Positions 26,726 through 36,952 of a DNA stretch of 64,000 nucleotides are shown piece after piece. The stretch is taken from NCBI GenBank assembly GCA_011523425.1, contig WTGU01000146.1, forward strand, positions 1-64,000, read 5' to 3'. The position numbers were made by a program, and so were the translations under genes. The notes beneath the pieces were generated by a model. The model was not told where the DNA came from and did no database searches. It was given only the letters and a program-made list of their open reading frames with translations. Every line of letters begins with the position of its first letter. Within the stretch, counting starts at the first letter, position 1. The stretch is from Alphaproteobacteria bacterium. GTDB lineage: Bacteria; Pseudomonadota; Alphaproteobacteria; UBA828.

Positions 26726-26802
<77 letters not shown>

Positions 26803-26847
26803 TTCCCCATCAATGGGTTAGCGTCGGCGCGCCCTTCGGTCGGCGCC

Positions 26848-29325
26848 TCAGAACCGCATGTTGAGGGTCGCGAAGAAGGTCCGTCCCCAGCCGGCTGCGC
26901 GCGGCCCGTCGGTGAACGAGGGATTCGCGGTGTTCGTGGAGAGCTTCGCGTCGGTGAGGTTGTAGACGCCCGCGGTGATCCGCGCGTTCTCGAGCCCCAG
27001 CGGCTTTTTCCAGTCGAGCGTCACGTCGTGGCCGATCCAGGACTTGAACCGTCCCTCGTCCCACCGGTTCTCGATCTCGTCGCGGTAGTTCACGGCCCAG
27101 AAGGCGGTGAGGTTGCCGCGCCCGACCGAGGCCTCGATGCGCACCGCGTTGCGCGGCAGCGGGTACGGCTGCTCGTCGCCGGCGATGCGCTCTTCGCTGC
27201 TGGTGACGTAGCGCCAGAACCCGCGCACGGCGACGAAGCCCCAGCCGGTCTCTTCGCGGGCGCCGAACCGGGTGTTCACCCCCGTGATCTCGGTCTCGAC
27301 GATGTTTTCGAAGCTGTTGTGGATCGTGATTTCCCCGGCCGTGCGCTCGATGCAGTTGCTGCCGCCGCCAGGCGGGCACTCGGGGTGGTTCAGCATCGCC
27401 CAGGTGGCGCCCGGCCGCCCCGGCAGGTCCGAGGTCTTGAGCCGGTACCAGTCGGCGAGTAGGTAGAACGGCCCCTGACGGGTCTCGGCGCCGATGGAGT
27501 GCCTCTGCGATCGTGACGGGTTGAGCGCGGAGTTGCTGCTCGTGAGGCGCGTCACCTGCCGGTAGTTCGTCGTGTCGCACGTGCGCGGCGGCGGCCCGCT
27601 CTCCGGGATGCACCGGACATAGGGGTGGTCCTGTGACGTGGTGCTGTGCAGGACGTGCATGGAGGGCGGACTGTCACCCGCGCTCCACGAGCCGTGCAGC
27701 GTCACGATGTCGCTCAGGCGGTACTGGGCCCCGAGGCGCCACGAGCGCAGCCCGCCGACGTCGTCGTATTCGCTAGCCGTTGCTGCGGCTCTCAGGTCCA
27801 CGGTGTCGGCAAGCGGCAGCGACATCTCGCCGAAGGCTCCCACCGCGCCGCGCGCGCCGGCGTAGCTGGTGCCGCCCGATCCGAGCACCCCGTTCACGTC
27901 GCGGGTGCTGCCGTCGCCTGCCCGGAACGCCAGCAGGCTGTGGGCCTCCACGTCGGCGACGTCGACTCCCGCGGTCCATGCCGAGTCGCGCCCGTCGAAG
28001 CCCGGCCCGGCGCCCTCGAGCGCGAAACTCGCGCCAAGATACCTCGAGCCCAGGTCCTGCTCCTCGCGCAGGCTGCTCCTCTCGATCGCTGCCAGGTGGT
28101 CCGGATCCTGCGACAGCGGATCGGCCAGGTCGTACCGTCCGGCCGCGATCTCCTGCCTGATGATCTCGGCGTCCACGAAGGTATCGCCCCTCACCGAGCC
28201 GTCGAACATGAAGGCGGTGACGTAGGCGTCGTAGCCAAGGTCTTCGCTGAACCGGCCCTTGACGCTTGCCGAGAGGTCGTACTCCTCGTAGCTCGACCAC
28301 CAGTCCCGGTTGCCGTGGCCGATGAAGCGGTGCCCGATCGCGAAGAAGTCCCCTCCCGTCGCCTCGAATGGCGAGTCGGCCTCGCGCGCCGATTCGTTGA
28401 TCGCCTCGAGCAGGCTCGCGCTCGGGGCGATGGAGAAGACGTCGACCGACGGTGCGTAGCGGAAGGCCGAGCGTCCCTGCGTGGCGTTCGCGTCCACATG
28501 GAGCTCGGCGCGCTCTCCGAGCGGGTGGTCGAGGTTCAGGATCGCGTTGCTCTGGTCGTAGCTGGCGCTGTCCCACCAGACGTTGCCGAAGGCGAACCCG
28601 CAGCCCTTGTCGCCCGACTCGATTCCCGGCGGGTTGCTGAGCGGGCCGGTGTAGCCGAGCGCCGGGTCGCACGCGCCGAGCGGCACCGTCCTCAGCGCGC
28701 GCTCGCTGACGTCGAAGACGAAGACGGTGTTGCCGCCGACGCTCACGTTCTTCGCGTCGGCGAAGCTCCCGCCCTCCGTCCACTCCGAGCGGCTGTGCTC
28801 GCGGGTGCTGCCCACGATCTCCTGGCGGTCGAGGATGTCGACGCCCAGGGTCATGTGTCCGCCGTCGCCGATCGCGCCGCCCCATACGACGCTGCCCTGG
28901 CGCGCCTCGCCGCCGTCGCGGCTCGGCATCCGGGCGACGGTGCGCACGTCGAAGCCGTCCAGATCCTTCCGCAGCACGATGTTGATTGCGCCGCGCACCG
29001 CGGCGTGGCCGCCGATCGTCCCCAGGCTCTCGGCTCTCAGCACCTCGATGCGCTCGACCGCCGAGAGCGGGAGGGTGTCCAGATTGGCCGCGGTCGACGC
29101 GTAGGGCCGCCCGTTCACCATGACGAGCAGGTCGCGCCCTCCGGTGAAGAAGTAGCGGATGATGCCCGTGTCGAGCATTTCGTGGAACGTCTGGGCGCCG
29201 GAGCGCTCGATGAAGCCGCGGTCGTACTCGGCGATGATCTCCGGGGCCGGCCCCAGCCCGTCGGCATGGGCGTGACCCGCCGCGAGCATGGCGGTTGCGG
29301 CGAGCGCTGCGAGGACTTTTCTCAT
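26848..29325 (-). CDS. TonB-dependent outer-membrane receptor
   Basis: An 825-residue outer-membrane transporter: signal peptide (VLAALAATAMLAAGHAHA, cut near 21), plug domain (about 30-130) with LLVMVNGRPYASTAANLDTL and PLSAVERIEVLRAES, then a long beta-barrel ending in phenylalanine (FATLNMRF). No typical TonB box could be named with certainty. The cobalamin operon starts 740 bp away on the other strand, which makes corrinoid uptake possible. However, no cobalamin riboswitch was found in this gene's own leader and the plug is not obviously BtuB-like, so the ligand is left open. The end faces tRNA-Arg. Confidence 0.88.
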   Translation of the reverse strand: MRKVLAALAATAMLAAGHAHADGLGPAPEIIAEYDRGFIERSGAQTFHEMLDTGIIRYFFTGGRDLLVMVNGRPYASTAANLDTLPLSAVERIEVLRAESLGTIGGHAAVRGAINIVLRKDLDGFDVRTVARMPSRDGGEARQGSVVWGGAIGDGGHMTLGVDILDRQEIVGSTREHSRSEWTEGGSFADAKNVSVGGNTVFVFDVSERALRTVPLGACDPALGYTGPLSNPPGIESGDKGCGFAFGNVWWDSASYDQSNAILNLDHPLGERAELHVDANATQGRSAFRYAPSVDVFSIAPSASLLEAINESAREADSPFEATGGDFFAIGHRFIGHGNRDWWSSYEEYDLSASVKGRFSEDLGYDAYVTAFMFDGSVRGDTFVDAEIIRQEIAAGRYDLADPLSQDPDHLAAIERSSLREEQDLGSRYLGASFALEGAGPGFDGRDSAWTAGVDVADVEAHSLLAFRAGDGSTRDVNGVLGSGGTSYAGARGAVGAFGEMSLPLADTVDLRAAATASEYDDVGGLRSWRLGAQYRLSDIVTLHGSWSAGDSPPSMHVLHSTTSQDHPYVRCIPESGPPPRTCDTTNYRQVTRLTSSNSALNPSRSQRHSIGAETRQGPFYLLADWYRLKTSDLPGRPGATWAMLNHPECPPGGGSNCIERTAGEITIHNSFENIVETEITGVNTRFGAREETGWGFVAVRGFWRYVTSSEERIAGDEQPYPLPRNAVRIEASVGRGNLTAFWAVNYRDEIENRWDEGRFKSWIGHDVTLDWKKPLGLENARITAGVYNLTDAKLSTNTANPSFTDGPRAAGWGRTFFATLNMRF

Positions 29326-29689
29326 CGTGGCTTCCTCAACTCGTTCGTCGATATACGGATCGGCCTCCGTGCCGGTCGCAGGTAGGCGCGAAGCGTCGTC
29401 AAGTCACCTTGATTCTACCAGCCCGGGTGACGCTTTCGTCGTCCGTGCGGCAGGCGGTGCGTGGGAGCGCGCGGCGGTGCCCGCCCCGTCGTGGAGCGCG
29501 GCGAACGCTCCGACTGGTCGTTCGCATGGCGCCTGGCTCCCCGTTGCGCCCGTCTCGGTCGCCGGGTGCGCTCGTCAGCGCCCGATCACGCCCGGATGCT
29601 CGACCGGGTGCGCACGGGCGGTGACCTGCCTCCGGCGACTGGTCCGAGTCGAATGTTAGTGCATTGCCGGTTTCCCGGCCAAGCGGGCC
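29326..29689. other. Leader/intergenic region upstream of the TonB receptor
   Basis: About 360 bp without a recognisable gene. On the minus strand a TTGAC element at about 29394-29398 could belong to the receptor promoter. Open frames here are short GC artefacts. No riboswitch core was recognised on the minus strand. Confidence 0.5.
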
Positions 29690-29767
29690 GGCGGCGGCTC
29701 GCGCCGCGCGGCGGCGTCGTGGCCCGCGCCGCGCGGCACATGTCGTGGCCCGCGCCGCGCGGCACAT
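29690..29767. repeat. 26-bp tandem repeat, two exact copies plus a degenerate third
   Basis: Unit 29716-29741 is repeated exactly at 29742-29767; each starts GTCGTGGCCC and ends CGGCACAT. A degenerate partial copy (CGCGCCGCGCGGC core) precedes at about 29694-29712. It lies about 85 bp before the cobalamin riboswitch. Two exact copies are too few for a CRISPR array and there is no spacer. Confidence 0.8.
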
Positions 29768-29851
29768 AGGGTCCGACCCATCCGCGTGCCGGTTCCATGA
29801 CCGGCGGAAGGCCCTTCGCCTTCGGCAGGCATTCCGTGCTAGCGTGGCGCC

Positions 29852-30034
29852 GTCACGCAGCGTGGGAAGCCGGTGACGCCCGCCCCGGAGGAGGCGCGGG
29901 CCAGTCCGGCGCTGCCCCCGCAACTGTGAGAGGCGAGACGGGCCCGTGCGCGTTCCGCGCAGGCCACTGATCCTTGCGGGTCGGGAAGGCCGGGTACCGT
30001 CGACGACCCCGAGCCAGGAGACCGGCTGCGCGGC
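29852..30034 (+). ncRNA. Cobalamin (adenosylcobalamin-type) riboswitch
   Basis: Conserved core elements appear in order: GGGAAGCCGGTG (about 29864-29875), CTGCCCCCGCAACTGTGAG (about 29912-29930), GCCACTG (about 29964), GGGAAGGCCGGGTA, and the B12 box region GAGCCAGGAGACCGGC (about 30011-30026). CGCAGC (29856-29861) can pair with GCTGCG (30025-30030) as the closing stem. The GGAGG ribosome site of cobP follows in a CCTC/GAGG-capable segment, so control is probably at translation initiation: high cobalamin would repress the cob operon. Confidence 0.95.
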
Positions 30035-30063
30035 AGGGCTGCAACGTCCTCGGAGGGAGGATC

Positions 30064-30603
30064 ATGGCGGGTCTCGACCAGGCGCCGGCTCCGGCGCGCA
30101 TCACCCTCGTCCTCGGCGGCGCCCGCTCGGGCAAGAGCGCCCATGCCGAGGCGCTGCTCGAGGGCCACGCCGGCGAGCGGCTCTACATCGCCACGGCCGA
30201 GCCCCGCGACGCAGAGATGGCCGCGCGCATCGCCGCCCACCGCGCCCGCCGCGGGCCGGGCTGGCGCACGGTCGAGGCGCCGCTGGCGCTGGCCGAGACG
30301 CTGGAGGCCGAGAGCCGCCCCGGCAGCGCCGTGCTGGTCGACTGCCTCACCCTCTGGCTCAGCAACTTGATGGGCGCGGGCTGCGACATCGCCGGCGAGA
30401 TCGAGCGGCTGGTCGCCTGCCTCGGGCGCATCCAGGGGCGCACGGTGCTGGTGGCGAACGAGGTCGGCCTCGGCATCGTGCCCGAGAACCCGGCCGCGCG
30501 CGCCTTCCGCGACCATGCCGGGCGCCTCAACCAGGCCGTGGCGCGCGTCGCCGGGCGGGTGGTCCTCGTCGCCGCCGGCCTGCCGCTGACGCTGAAGCCG
30601 TGA
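30064..30603 (+). CDS. cobP: Adenosylcobinamide kinase / adenosylcobinamide-phosphate guanylyltransferase
   Basis: CobP (CobU in Salmonella) phosphorylates adenosylcobinamide and adds GMP to give the activated nucleotide-loop precursor. The 179-residue product begins with the P-loop ITLVLGGARSGKSAHAE (13-29), followed by ERLYIATAEPRDAEMAARIAAHRARR, which contains the guanylylation histidine region. LVDCLTLWLSNLM and VLVANEVGLGIVPENPAARAFRD are also present. The ATG at 30064 follows a GGAGGGAGG site that the upstream riboswitch could mask. First gene of the riboswitch-led run. Confidence 0.95.
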   Translation: MAGLDQAPAPARITLVLGGARSGKSAHAEALLEGHAGERLYIATAEPRDAEMAARIAAHRARRGPGWRTVEAPLALAETLEAESRPGSAVLVDCLTLWLSNLMGAGCDIAGEIERLVACLGRIQGRTVLVANEVGLGIVPENPAARAFRDHAGRLNQAVARVAGRVVLVAAGLPLTLKP

Positions 30604-30610
30604 GAGTGTC

Positions 30611-31528
30611 GTGAGCGCGCCCCGCATCGCCTCGCTGGTGCCGAGCGCGACGGAGATCGTCGCGGCGCTGGGTCAGGCGGAGCACATCGTCGCCCGCAGC
30701 CACGAGTGCGACTGGCCGGCCGAGGTGGCGCGGGTGCCGGCGTGTACCCGGGCGCGCATCGATGCCTCACGCCCGAGCCGCGCGATCCACGAGGAGGTGG
30801 GCCGGCTGCTCGCCGCAGCCCTCAGCCTCTACGACCTCGACACCGACATCCTGCGCGCCGCTCGGCCGAGCCACATCGTCACCCAGGACCAGTGCGACGT
30901 CTGCGCCGTGGGGCTCGCCGAGGTCAGGGCGGCGGCGGTGGAATTTCTGGAGGCGCCGGTGGAGATCGTCTCGCTGGCGCCAATGCGGCTCGGCGACGTC
31001 TGGGACGACATCGCCCGCGTCGGCACCGCACTCGGCGTCGACGCGGCGCCGGTTGTGGCCGGCCGGCGGGCGCGGGCAGACGCGATCGCCTCGCGCGCGG
31101 CGCAGCTTCCACCCAAGCGCGTGCTCACCGTCGAGTGGAGCGATCCGCCCATGAGCGCCGGCAACTGGGTGCCGGAGCTGGTGGCCATGGCGGGCGGCAT
31201 CGATACGCTGGGTCCGAGCGGCGAGAACGCGCCAGTCGTCGACATCGCCGCCGTTGCTGCGGCCGACCCCGACGCGATCGTGCTCATGCCCTGCGGCTAC
31301 GACTTGCCGCGCACCATCGCCGACGGCCGTGCGCTCATGGCCGACCCGGCCTGGGCGGGCCTGCGCGCGGCGCGGGCCGGCGCGGTCTATGCCACCGATG
31401 GCAATTCCTTCTTCAACCGGCCGGGGCCGAGGCTCGTCGAGTCCCTCGAGATCCTGGCCGAGATCGTCCACCCGGCGCATTTCGACTTCGGCCACGAAGG
31501 CACCGGCTGGACCCGGCTCGGCGCGTAG
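30611..31528 (+). CDS. Cobalamin-binding protein, BtuF-like, without signal peptide
   Basis: A 305-residue periplasmic-binding-fold protein (PF01497 type) opening RIASLVPSATEIVAALG, with TQDQCDVCAV near 95-104 and the closing LVESLEILAEIVHP. Homologues are named cobalamin-binding or BtuF-like. The frame starts at GTG seven bases after cobP and shows no hydrophobic leader, so the protein is probably cytoplasmic and not a transporter subunit; no btuC/btuD are nearby. The paired cysteines in CDVC are a feature of this cytoplasmic group. Its exact role in cobalamin-synthesis loci is not known. Confidence 0.82.
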   Translation: MSAPRIASLVPSATEIVAALGQAEHIVARSHECDWPAEVARVPACTRARIDASRPSRAIHEEVGRLLAAALSLYDLDTDILRAARPSHIVTQDQCDVCAVGLAEVRAAAVEFLEAPVEIVSLAPMRLGDVWDDIARVGTALGVDAAPVVAGRRARADAIASRAAQLPPKRVLTVEWSDPPMSAGNWVPELVAMAGGIDTLGPSGENAPVVDIAAVAAADPDAIVLMPCGYDLPRTIADGRALMADPAWAGLRAARAGAVYATDGNSFFNRPGPRLVESLEILAEIVHPAHFDFGHEGTGWTRLGA

Positions 31529-31541
31529 TGTGTGAGGAGCG

Positions 31542-32585
31542 ATGCAGGACCAGAAGATACCCGCGACCGTGATCACCGGCTTCCTCGGCGCCGGCAAGAC
31601 CAGCCTCATCCGCCACGCGCTGGCCGAGGCCGGAGGCCGCCGCATCGCGCTGATCATCAACGAGTTCGGCGACCTCGGCATCGACGAGGACGTGCTGCGC
31701 GGCTGCGGCGATGCGGCCTGCGACGAGGCCGACATCGTCGAGCTCGCCAACGGCTGCATCTGCTGCACCGTCGCCGACGACTTCGTGCCGGCGATCGAGG
31801 CGTTGCTCGCCCGCGAGCCCGCGCCCGAGCACATCCTGATCGAGACCTCGGGCCTCGCGCTGCCCAAGCCGCTCGTGGCCGCCTTCAACTGGCCCGAGAT
31901 CCGCACCCGACTCACCGTGGACGGCGTGGTCGCGGTGGTGGACGGCCCGGCGCTGGCGGAGGGCCGCTTCGCCGACGACGAGGACGCGCTCCAGGCCCAG
32001 CGCGAGGCCGACGAGGCGCTCGATCACGAGTCCCCGCTGGCCGAGGTCTTCGAGGACCAGATCGGCTGCGCCGACATGGTGATCCTCAACAAGACCGACC
32101 TGCTGGCGGCGGGCGGGGCCGAGACGGGCGAGGCGCTGATGACGCCGCACCTCCGCCACGGCGCGCGCGTCGTCAAGGCGGCTCACGGCCGCGTGCCGCC
32201 CGGCCTGCTGCTGGGCCTCGATGCCGCCGCCGAATCCGATCTCGCGAGCCGGCGCTCTCACCATGACGGGCTGGACGATGCGCACGACCACGACGAGTTC
32301 GAGAGCTTCGTGATGACGCTGGGCGCCGTCGACGACCCCGAGACCTTTGCCGCTAGGCTCGGCCGCGCGGCGGCGGCGCACGGCCTGCTCCGCGCCAAGG
32401 GGTTCCTCGCGGTCGCCGGCCGCAGGCGGCGGCTCGTGGTGCAGGCGGTCGGCAGCCGCATCGACCGCCACTATGACCGCGACTGGAGCGCGGACGAGGC
32501 GCGGGAAGGCCGGCTGGTGGTGATCGGCCTCGCCCCGCTCGACCGCGCGGCCGTCGAGGCGGCGATCGCGGGCCGGGGAGCTTGA
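31542..32585 (+). CDS. cobW: CobW-type G3E GTPase (metal chaperone)
   Basis: CobW is a G3E GTPase required in the aerobic cobalamin pathway, probably delivering cobalt to the CobNST chelatase. The 347-residue product has the P-loop ITGFLGAGKTSLIRH (11-25), the metal-binding CxCC motif in NGCICCTVADDF (Cys72, 74, 75), LIETSGLALPKP, the NKTD guanine motif and a His/Asp-rich stretch HHDGLDDAHDHDE before the C-terminal domain. The position directly ahead of cobN is the usual one. The ATG has a GGAG site. Confidence 0.95.
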   Translation: MQDQKIPATVITGFLGAGKTSLIRHALAEAGGRRIALIINEFGDLGIDEDVLRGCGDAACDEADIVELANGCICCTVADDFVPAIEALLAREPAPEHILIETSGLALPKPLVAAFNWPEIRTRLTVDGVVAVVDGPALAEGRFADDEDALQAQREADEALDHESPLAEVFEDQIGCADMVILNKTDLLAAGGAETGEALMTPHLRHGARVVKAAHGRVPPGLLLGLDAAAESDLASRRSHHDGLDDAHDHDEFESFVMTLGAVDDPETFAARLGRAAAAHGLLRAKGFLAVAGRRRRLVVQAVGSRIDRHYDRDWSADEAREGRLVVIGLAPLDRAAVEAAIAGRGA

Positions 32586-32588
32586 GCC

Positions 32589-35500
32589 TTGCACCTGCTC
32601 GCGGCCCAGCCCGGCGCCATCGAGGACGGGGCGGCTGCGGTGGACCTCGGCCAGACGCCGGGGGATATCGTGCTGCTGTCGGCTGCCGACACGGAGCTCG
32701 CCTGCTTTGCCCGCGCGCAGGCCCGGCGGGGCGCGGCGGCACCCACCCTCCGGCTTGCGAACCTGATGCAGCTCGGCCACAACCACTCGGTCGACCGCTA
32801 CGCCGAGCAGGTGATCGCCCACGCGCGCCTCGTGATCGTGCGGCTGCTCGGCGGCGAGAGCTACTGGCCCTACGGCGTCGAACGGCTGACGGCCGTCTGC
32901 GAGACGCGCGGCATTCCCATCGCCTGGCTGCCGGGCGACGACAAGCCGGATGAGGGCCTCGTCGCCCGCAGCACGCTCGCGCCGGACGCGGCGGAGACGC
33001 TGTGGCGCTACTGCACCCACGGCGGCATCGAGAACGCCGACGCCGCGCTGGGCTACGCCGCATCGCTGATCGGGCGGGCGTCTGACTGGCAGCCGCCCCG
33101 CCCGGTGCCGCGCGCCGGCCTCTACTGGCCGGGCGCGGGCGTCATCGCGCTCGAGGACGTGATGGAGCGTTGGTACGCAGGCCACCCGCGCGCCTGCGTG
33201 GTCTTCTACCGGGCGCTGCTGCAGGCCGGCTCGCTCGCGCCGGTGGATGCGCTGGCGGCGGCGCTGGAGGACGCCGGGCTCGATGCGCTGCCGGTCTTCG
33301 TCACCAGCCTGCGGGATGCGCCGGCGGCGGAGCTGATCGGCGCCCTGATGCGCGCCACCGCGCCCGGGATCGTGCTGAACGCCACCGGCTTCGCCGTCTC
33401 CCGCCCCGGCGCGCCGCGCGAGACCCCCTTCGCCGGGAGCGACGTGCCGGTGCTGCAGGTGATCTTTGCCGGCGCCACCGAGCGGCAGTGGGCGGGGGCG
33501 ACCCGCGGCCTCTCGCCCCGCGACATCGCCATGAACGTGGCGTTGCCCGAGGTCGACGGGCGCATCCTCTCCCGCGCGGTCGCGTTCAAGACCGAGGCCC
33601 GCTTCGACGAGGCGACGCAGGCGCCCATCGTGATCTCGGAGGCGAACGAGGAGCGCTGCCGCTTCGTCGCCCGCCTCGCCGGCGCCTGGGTGCGCCTCGC
33701 AGGCACCCCGCCGGCCGCGCGCAGGATCGCCCTGGTGCTCGCCAACTACCCCAACCGCGACGGGCGCATCGGCAACGGCGTCGGCCTCGACACGCCGGCG
33801 AGCACGGCGCGCATCATGGCCGCCCTCGCGGACGCCGGCTACCGCGTCGAGAGCCCGCCGGCGGACGGTGCCGCGCTGATGGCGAGGCTCACCGCGGGCC
33901 CCACCAATGCGGCGGACGCTCGCGCGCGCGCCCCCGGGATCGCGTTCCCCCTCGCGGACTACACCCGCTTCTTCGCCGCCCTGCCGGCGCCCGTGCGCGA
34001 AGCGGTTTCCGGGCGCTGGGGGGAGCCCGAGGCCGACCCCTTCTTCCGCCCTGCCGAGGGGTGCTTCGCGCTGCCGGCGGTGCGCTTCGGCAATGCGGTC
34101 GTCGGGGTCCAGCCGGCGCGGGGCTACAACATCGATCCCGAGACGAGCTACCACGACCCCGACCTGCCGCCGCCGCACGGCTATCTCGCCTTCTACGCTT
34201 GGCTCAGGATCGCCTTCGACGCCCATGCCGTGGTCCATGTGGGCAAGCACGGCAACCTGGAGTGGCTGCCGGGGAAGGCGCTGGCGCTCTCCGCCGAGTG
34301 CTTTCCCGAAGCCGCGCTCGGACCGCTCCCCCACGTCTATCCCTTCATCGTCAACGACCCCGGCGAGGGCAGCCAGGCCAAGCGGCGGGGGGCCGCGGTG
34401 ATCGTCGACCACCTCACCCCGCCGCTGACGCGGGCCGGCAGCCATGGCGATCTGGAGGAGCTGGAGCGGCTGGTGGACGAGTTCTTCGACGCCGCCTCGG
34501 TCGACCCGCGCCGCTGCGCACCGCTCAAGCGCCGCATCCTGGAGCTTGCCGTGTCCATCGGGCTCGATCAGGATTGCGGCATCCAGGCCACCGACGGGAG
34601 CGACGACGCGCTCCGCAAGCTCGACGGCTATCTCTGCGAAATCAAGGAGATGCAGATCCGCGACGGCCTCCACACCTTCGGCGAGGCGCCGGAGCCCGGC
34701 CGCCGCGTCGAGCTGCTGCGCGCCATCGCGCGGAGCGTGCGCGGCCCCGGCGCCGGCGAGGCCTCGCTGCTGCGGGCGCTCGCCGCCGACCTCGCGCTCG
34801 GCATCGATCCGCTCTCGGCCTCCCTCGGCGATGCCTGGCAGGGTCCGCGCCCGGCGGCGCTCGCCAACGGCGCGCCGTGGCGGAGCACCGGCGACACGGT
34901 GGAGCGGCTGGAGCATCTGGCGGCCGGTCTGATCGCCGGCACCTTTCACGCGCCCGCCGACTGGGCCGCGAGCGCCGCCGTGCTGCGTGCCGTGAGGGAG
35001 ACCATCGCGCCGGCGCTGGATGCGAGCGCGGGCGCCGAGACCGCCGGCCTGCTCGCTGCGCTCGACGGCCGCTTCGTCGCGCCCGGCGCGGCCGGCGCGC
35101 CGACCCGCGGGCGGGCGGACGTGCTGCCGACGGGCCGGAACTTCTACTCGGTGGACACCCGCCAGGTGCCGACGGCAGCCGCCTGGCAGCTCGGCTGGCA
35201 CTCGGCGCAGCGCCTGGTGGAGCACTACGCCCAGACCCACGGCGACTGGCCGCGGGCGATGGCGCTCAGCGCCTGGGGCACGTCGAACATGCGCACCGGC
35301 GGCGACGACATCGCCCAGGCGCTCGCACTGATCGGCGCGCGGCCGCGCTGGGAGGGGCCGTCCGGCCGGGTCACCGGTTTCGAGATCATGCCGCTCGACC
35401 TCCTCGACCGGCCGAGGGTGGACGTGACGCTCCGGGTCTCCGGCTTCTTCCGCGATGCCTTCCCCGGGCTGATCGACCTCTTCGATTCGGCGGTACGCGC

Positions 35501-36329
35501 GGTCGCGGCCCTCGACGAGGGACCCGACGACAACCCGCTGGCGGCCAAGGTCGCCGCCGACGCGGCGGTGCTGGCCGCGGACGGCGCCTCCGAGGCGCGT
35601 GCGCGGCGCGCGGCCTCCTATCGCGTCTTCGGCTCCAAGCCCGGCGCCTACGGCGCCGGCTTGCAGGCGCTGATCGACGAGCGCGGCTGGGAGGACGAGC
35701 GCGACCTTGCGGCCGCCTACGTCGCCTGGGGCGGCTGGGCCTACGGCGCGGGCGAGGGGGGCGCGGCCGAGCACGCACTCTTCGAGCGCAGGCTCGGCGC
35801 GGTCGAGGCCGTGGTGCAGAACCAGGACAACCGCGAGCACGACCTCTTGGACAGCGACGACTACTACCAGTTCGAGGGCGGACTGGCGGCGGCGGTGACG
35901 GTGCACGCCGGCCGCGCGCCGGCGCTCTACCACAACGACCATTCGGTGCCCGACAACCCGCGCATCCGCACGCTCGCCGACGAGCTCGGCCGCGTGGTGC
36001 GCGCGCGGGTGACCAACCCGAAGTGGATCGAGGGCGTCATGCGCCACGGCTACAAGGGCGCCTTCGAGATCGCGGCGACGGTGGACTACCTCTTCGCCTT
36101 CGCCGCCACCACCGGCGCGGTCAGGGACCACCACTTCGACGCGGTGTTCGCGGCCTACGTCGCCGAAGAGGCGGTGCGGGCGTTCATGGCCGACGCGAAC
36201 CCGGCGGCGCTGCGCGAGCTCGCCGAGCGCCTGCTGGAGGCGCAGGAGCGCGGCCTCTGGCGGCCCCGCGCGAACCATGCCCACGCGCTGCTGGCTGCGC
36301 TCAGGGACGGCCGCGAGGAGGCGACCTGA
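32589..36329 (+). CDS. cobN: Cobaltochelatase subunit CobN
   Basis: CobN is the large subunit of the ATP-dependent CobNST complex that inserts cobalt into hydrogenobyrinate a,c-diamide. The 1246-residue length is that of the family. Visible marks include the N-terminal [18 protein letters not shown], the central [26 protein letters not shown] and [21 protein letters not shown], and the C-terminal [17 protein letters not shown] and [12 protein letters not shown]. It starts with TTG three bases after cobW. cobS and cobT are outside the window, as is common. The long antisense frame across this gene is a codon-bias artefact. Confidence 0.96.
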   Translation: MHLLAAQPGAIEDGAAAVDLGQTPGDIVLLSAADTELACFARAQARRGAAAPTLRLANLMQLGHNHSVDRYAEQVIAHARLVIVRLLGGESYWPYGVERLTAVCETRGIPIAWLPGDDKPDEGLVARSTLAPDAAETLWRYCTHGGIENADAALGYAASLIGRASDWQPPRPVPRAGLYWPGAGVIALEDVMERWYAGHPRACVVFYRALLQAGSLAPVDALAAALEDAGLDALPVFVTSLRDAPAAELIGALMRATAPGIVLNATGFAVSRPGAPRETPFAGSDVPVLQVIFAGATERQWAGATRGLSPRDIAMNVALPEVDGRILSRAVAFKTEARFDEATQAPIVISEANEERCRFVARLAGAWVRLAGTPPAARRIALVLANYPNRDGRIGNGVGLDTPASTARIMAALADAGYRVESPPADGAALMARLTAGPTNAADARARAPGIAFPLADYTRFFAALPAPVREAVSGRWGEPEADPFFRPAEGCFALPAVRFGNAVVGVQPARGYNIDPETSYHDPDLPPPHGYLAFYAWLRIAFDAHAVVHVGKHGNLEWLPGKALALSAECFPEAALGPLPHVYPFIVNDPGEGSQAKRRGAAVIVDHLTPPLTRAGSHGDLEELERLVDEFFDAASVDPRRCAPLKRRILELAVSIGLDQDCGIQATDGSDDALRKLDGYLCEIKEMQIRDGLHTFGEAPEPGRRVELLRAIARSVRGPGAGEASLLRALAADLALGIDPLSASLGDAWQGPRPAALANGAPWRSTGDTVERLEHLAAGLIAGTFHAPADWAASAAVLRAVRETIAPALDASAGAETAGLLAALDGRFVAPGAAGAPTRGRADVLPTGRNFYSVDTRQVPTAAAWQLGWHSAQRLVEHYAQTHGDWPRAMALSAWGTSNMRTGGDDIAQALALIGARPRWEGPSGRVTGFEIMPLDLLDRPRVDVTLRVSGFFRDAFPGLIDLFDSAVRAVAALDEGPDDNPLAAKVAADAAVLAADGASEARARRAASYRVFGSKPGAYGAGLQALIDERGWEDERDLAAAYVAWGGWAYGAGEGGAAEHALFERRLGAVEAVVQNQDNREHDLLDSDDYYQFEGGLAAAVTVHAGRAPALYHNDHSVPDNPRIRTLADELGRVVRARVTNPKWIEGVMRHGYKGAFEIAATVDYLFAFAATTGAVRDHHFDAVFAAYVAEEAVRAFMADANPAALRELAERLLEAQERGLWRPRANHAHALLAALRDGREEAT

Positions 36330-36952
36330 TGGCACGCGAGACCGAGACCGAGGCCGAGCTCGACCGGCGCCACGCCGAGAAGATGCGCAAGCGCAAGGCG
36401 GCGCGCGAGCGCATGTTGGCCACGAAGACGATCGAGAAGGGCCTGCTCATCGTTCACACCGGCAAGGGCAAGGGCAAGTCGACCGCCGCCTTCGGCCTCG
36501 CGGCCCGCGCCGTCGGCAACGGCATGAAGGTCGGCGTCGTGCAGTTCGTGAAGGGCAAGTGGGCGACCGGCGAGCGCGCCGTGCTGGAGCGCTTCCCCGA
36601 CCTCGTCACCGTGCGCGTCATGGGCGAGGGCTTCACCTGGGACACCCAGGACCGCCAGCGGGACATCGCCGCGGCACGGCAGGCGTGGGAGGCGGCGCTG
36701 GCCTTCCTCGCCGATCCCTCCTACCGCCTCGTGGTGCTCGACGAGCTCAACATCGTGCTGCGCTACGACTATCTCGACCTCGACGACGTGCTGGCCGGCC
36801 TCGCCGGGCGCGATCCCAGCCAGCACGTCGTGGTCACCGGCCGCAACGCCAAGCCCGCGCTGATCGAGATGGCCGACCTCGTGACCGAGATGACCGAGAT
36901 CAAGCACCCCTTCCGCGCCGGCGTGAAGGCGCAACTGGGGATCGAGTTCTGA
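36329..36952 (+). CDS. cobO: Cob(I)yrinic acid a,c-diamide adenosyltransferase
   Basis: CobO transfers the adenosyl group of ATP to the cobalt of the corrin. The 207-residue product has a lysine/arginine-rich start, the P-loop [20 protein letters not shown] (39-58), [14 protein letters not shown] and [15 protein letters not shown], all CobA/CobO-type features. Its ATG overlaps the cobN stop (TGATG), and its own stop overlaps cobQ in the same way. Confidence 0.96.
   Translation: MARETETEAELDRRHAEKMRKRKAARERMLATKTIEKGLLIVHTGKGKGKSTAAFGLAARAVGNGMKVGVVQFVKGKWATGERAVLERFPDLVTVRVMGEGFTWDTQDRQRDIAAARQAWEAALAFLADPSYRLVVLDELNIVLRYDYLDLDDVLAGLAGRDPSQHVVVTGRNAKPALIEMADLVTEMTEIKHPFRAGVKAQLGIEF

Noticed and set aside
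29326-29689. A second cobalamin riboswitch in front of the TonB receptor on the minus strand
   Set aside because: A GAGCCAGG-like stretch occurs, but the CCGCAACTGTGA core and GCCACTG element are absent on that strand.
29690-29767. CRISPR array
   Set aside because: The repeats are directly tandem without spacers, only two are exact, and no cas genes are in the window.
30611-31528. Periplasmic vitamin B12 transporter subunit BtuF
   Set aside because: No signal peptide and no btuC/btuD neighbours; better described as the cytoplasmic BtuF-like protein of cob loci.
31413-36335. A 1640-residue open frame antisense to cobW and cobN
   Set aside because: It mirrors real cob genes, has no family motif and is rich in Arg, Gly, Ala and His-Val patterns typical of the antisense frame of GC-rich coding DNA. 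The same holds for the long antisense frames over ppk, ptsI and PBP1A.
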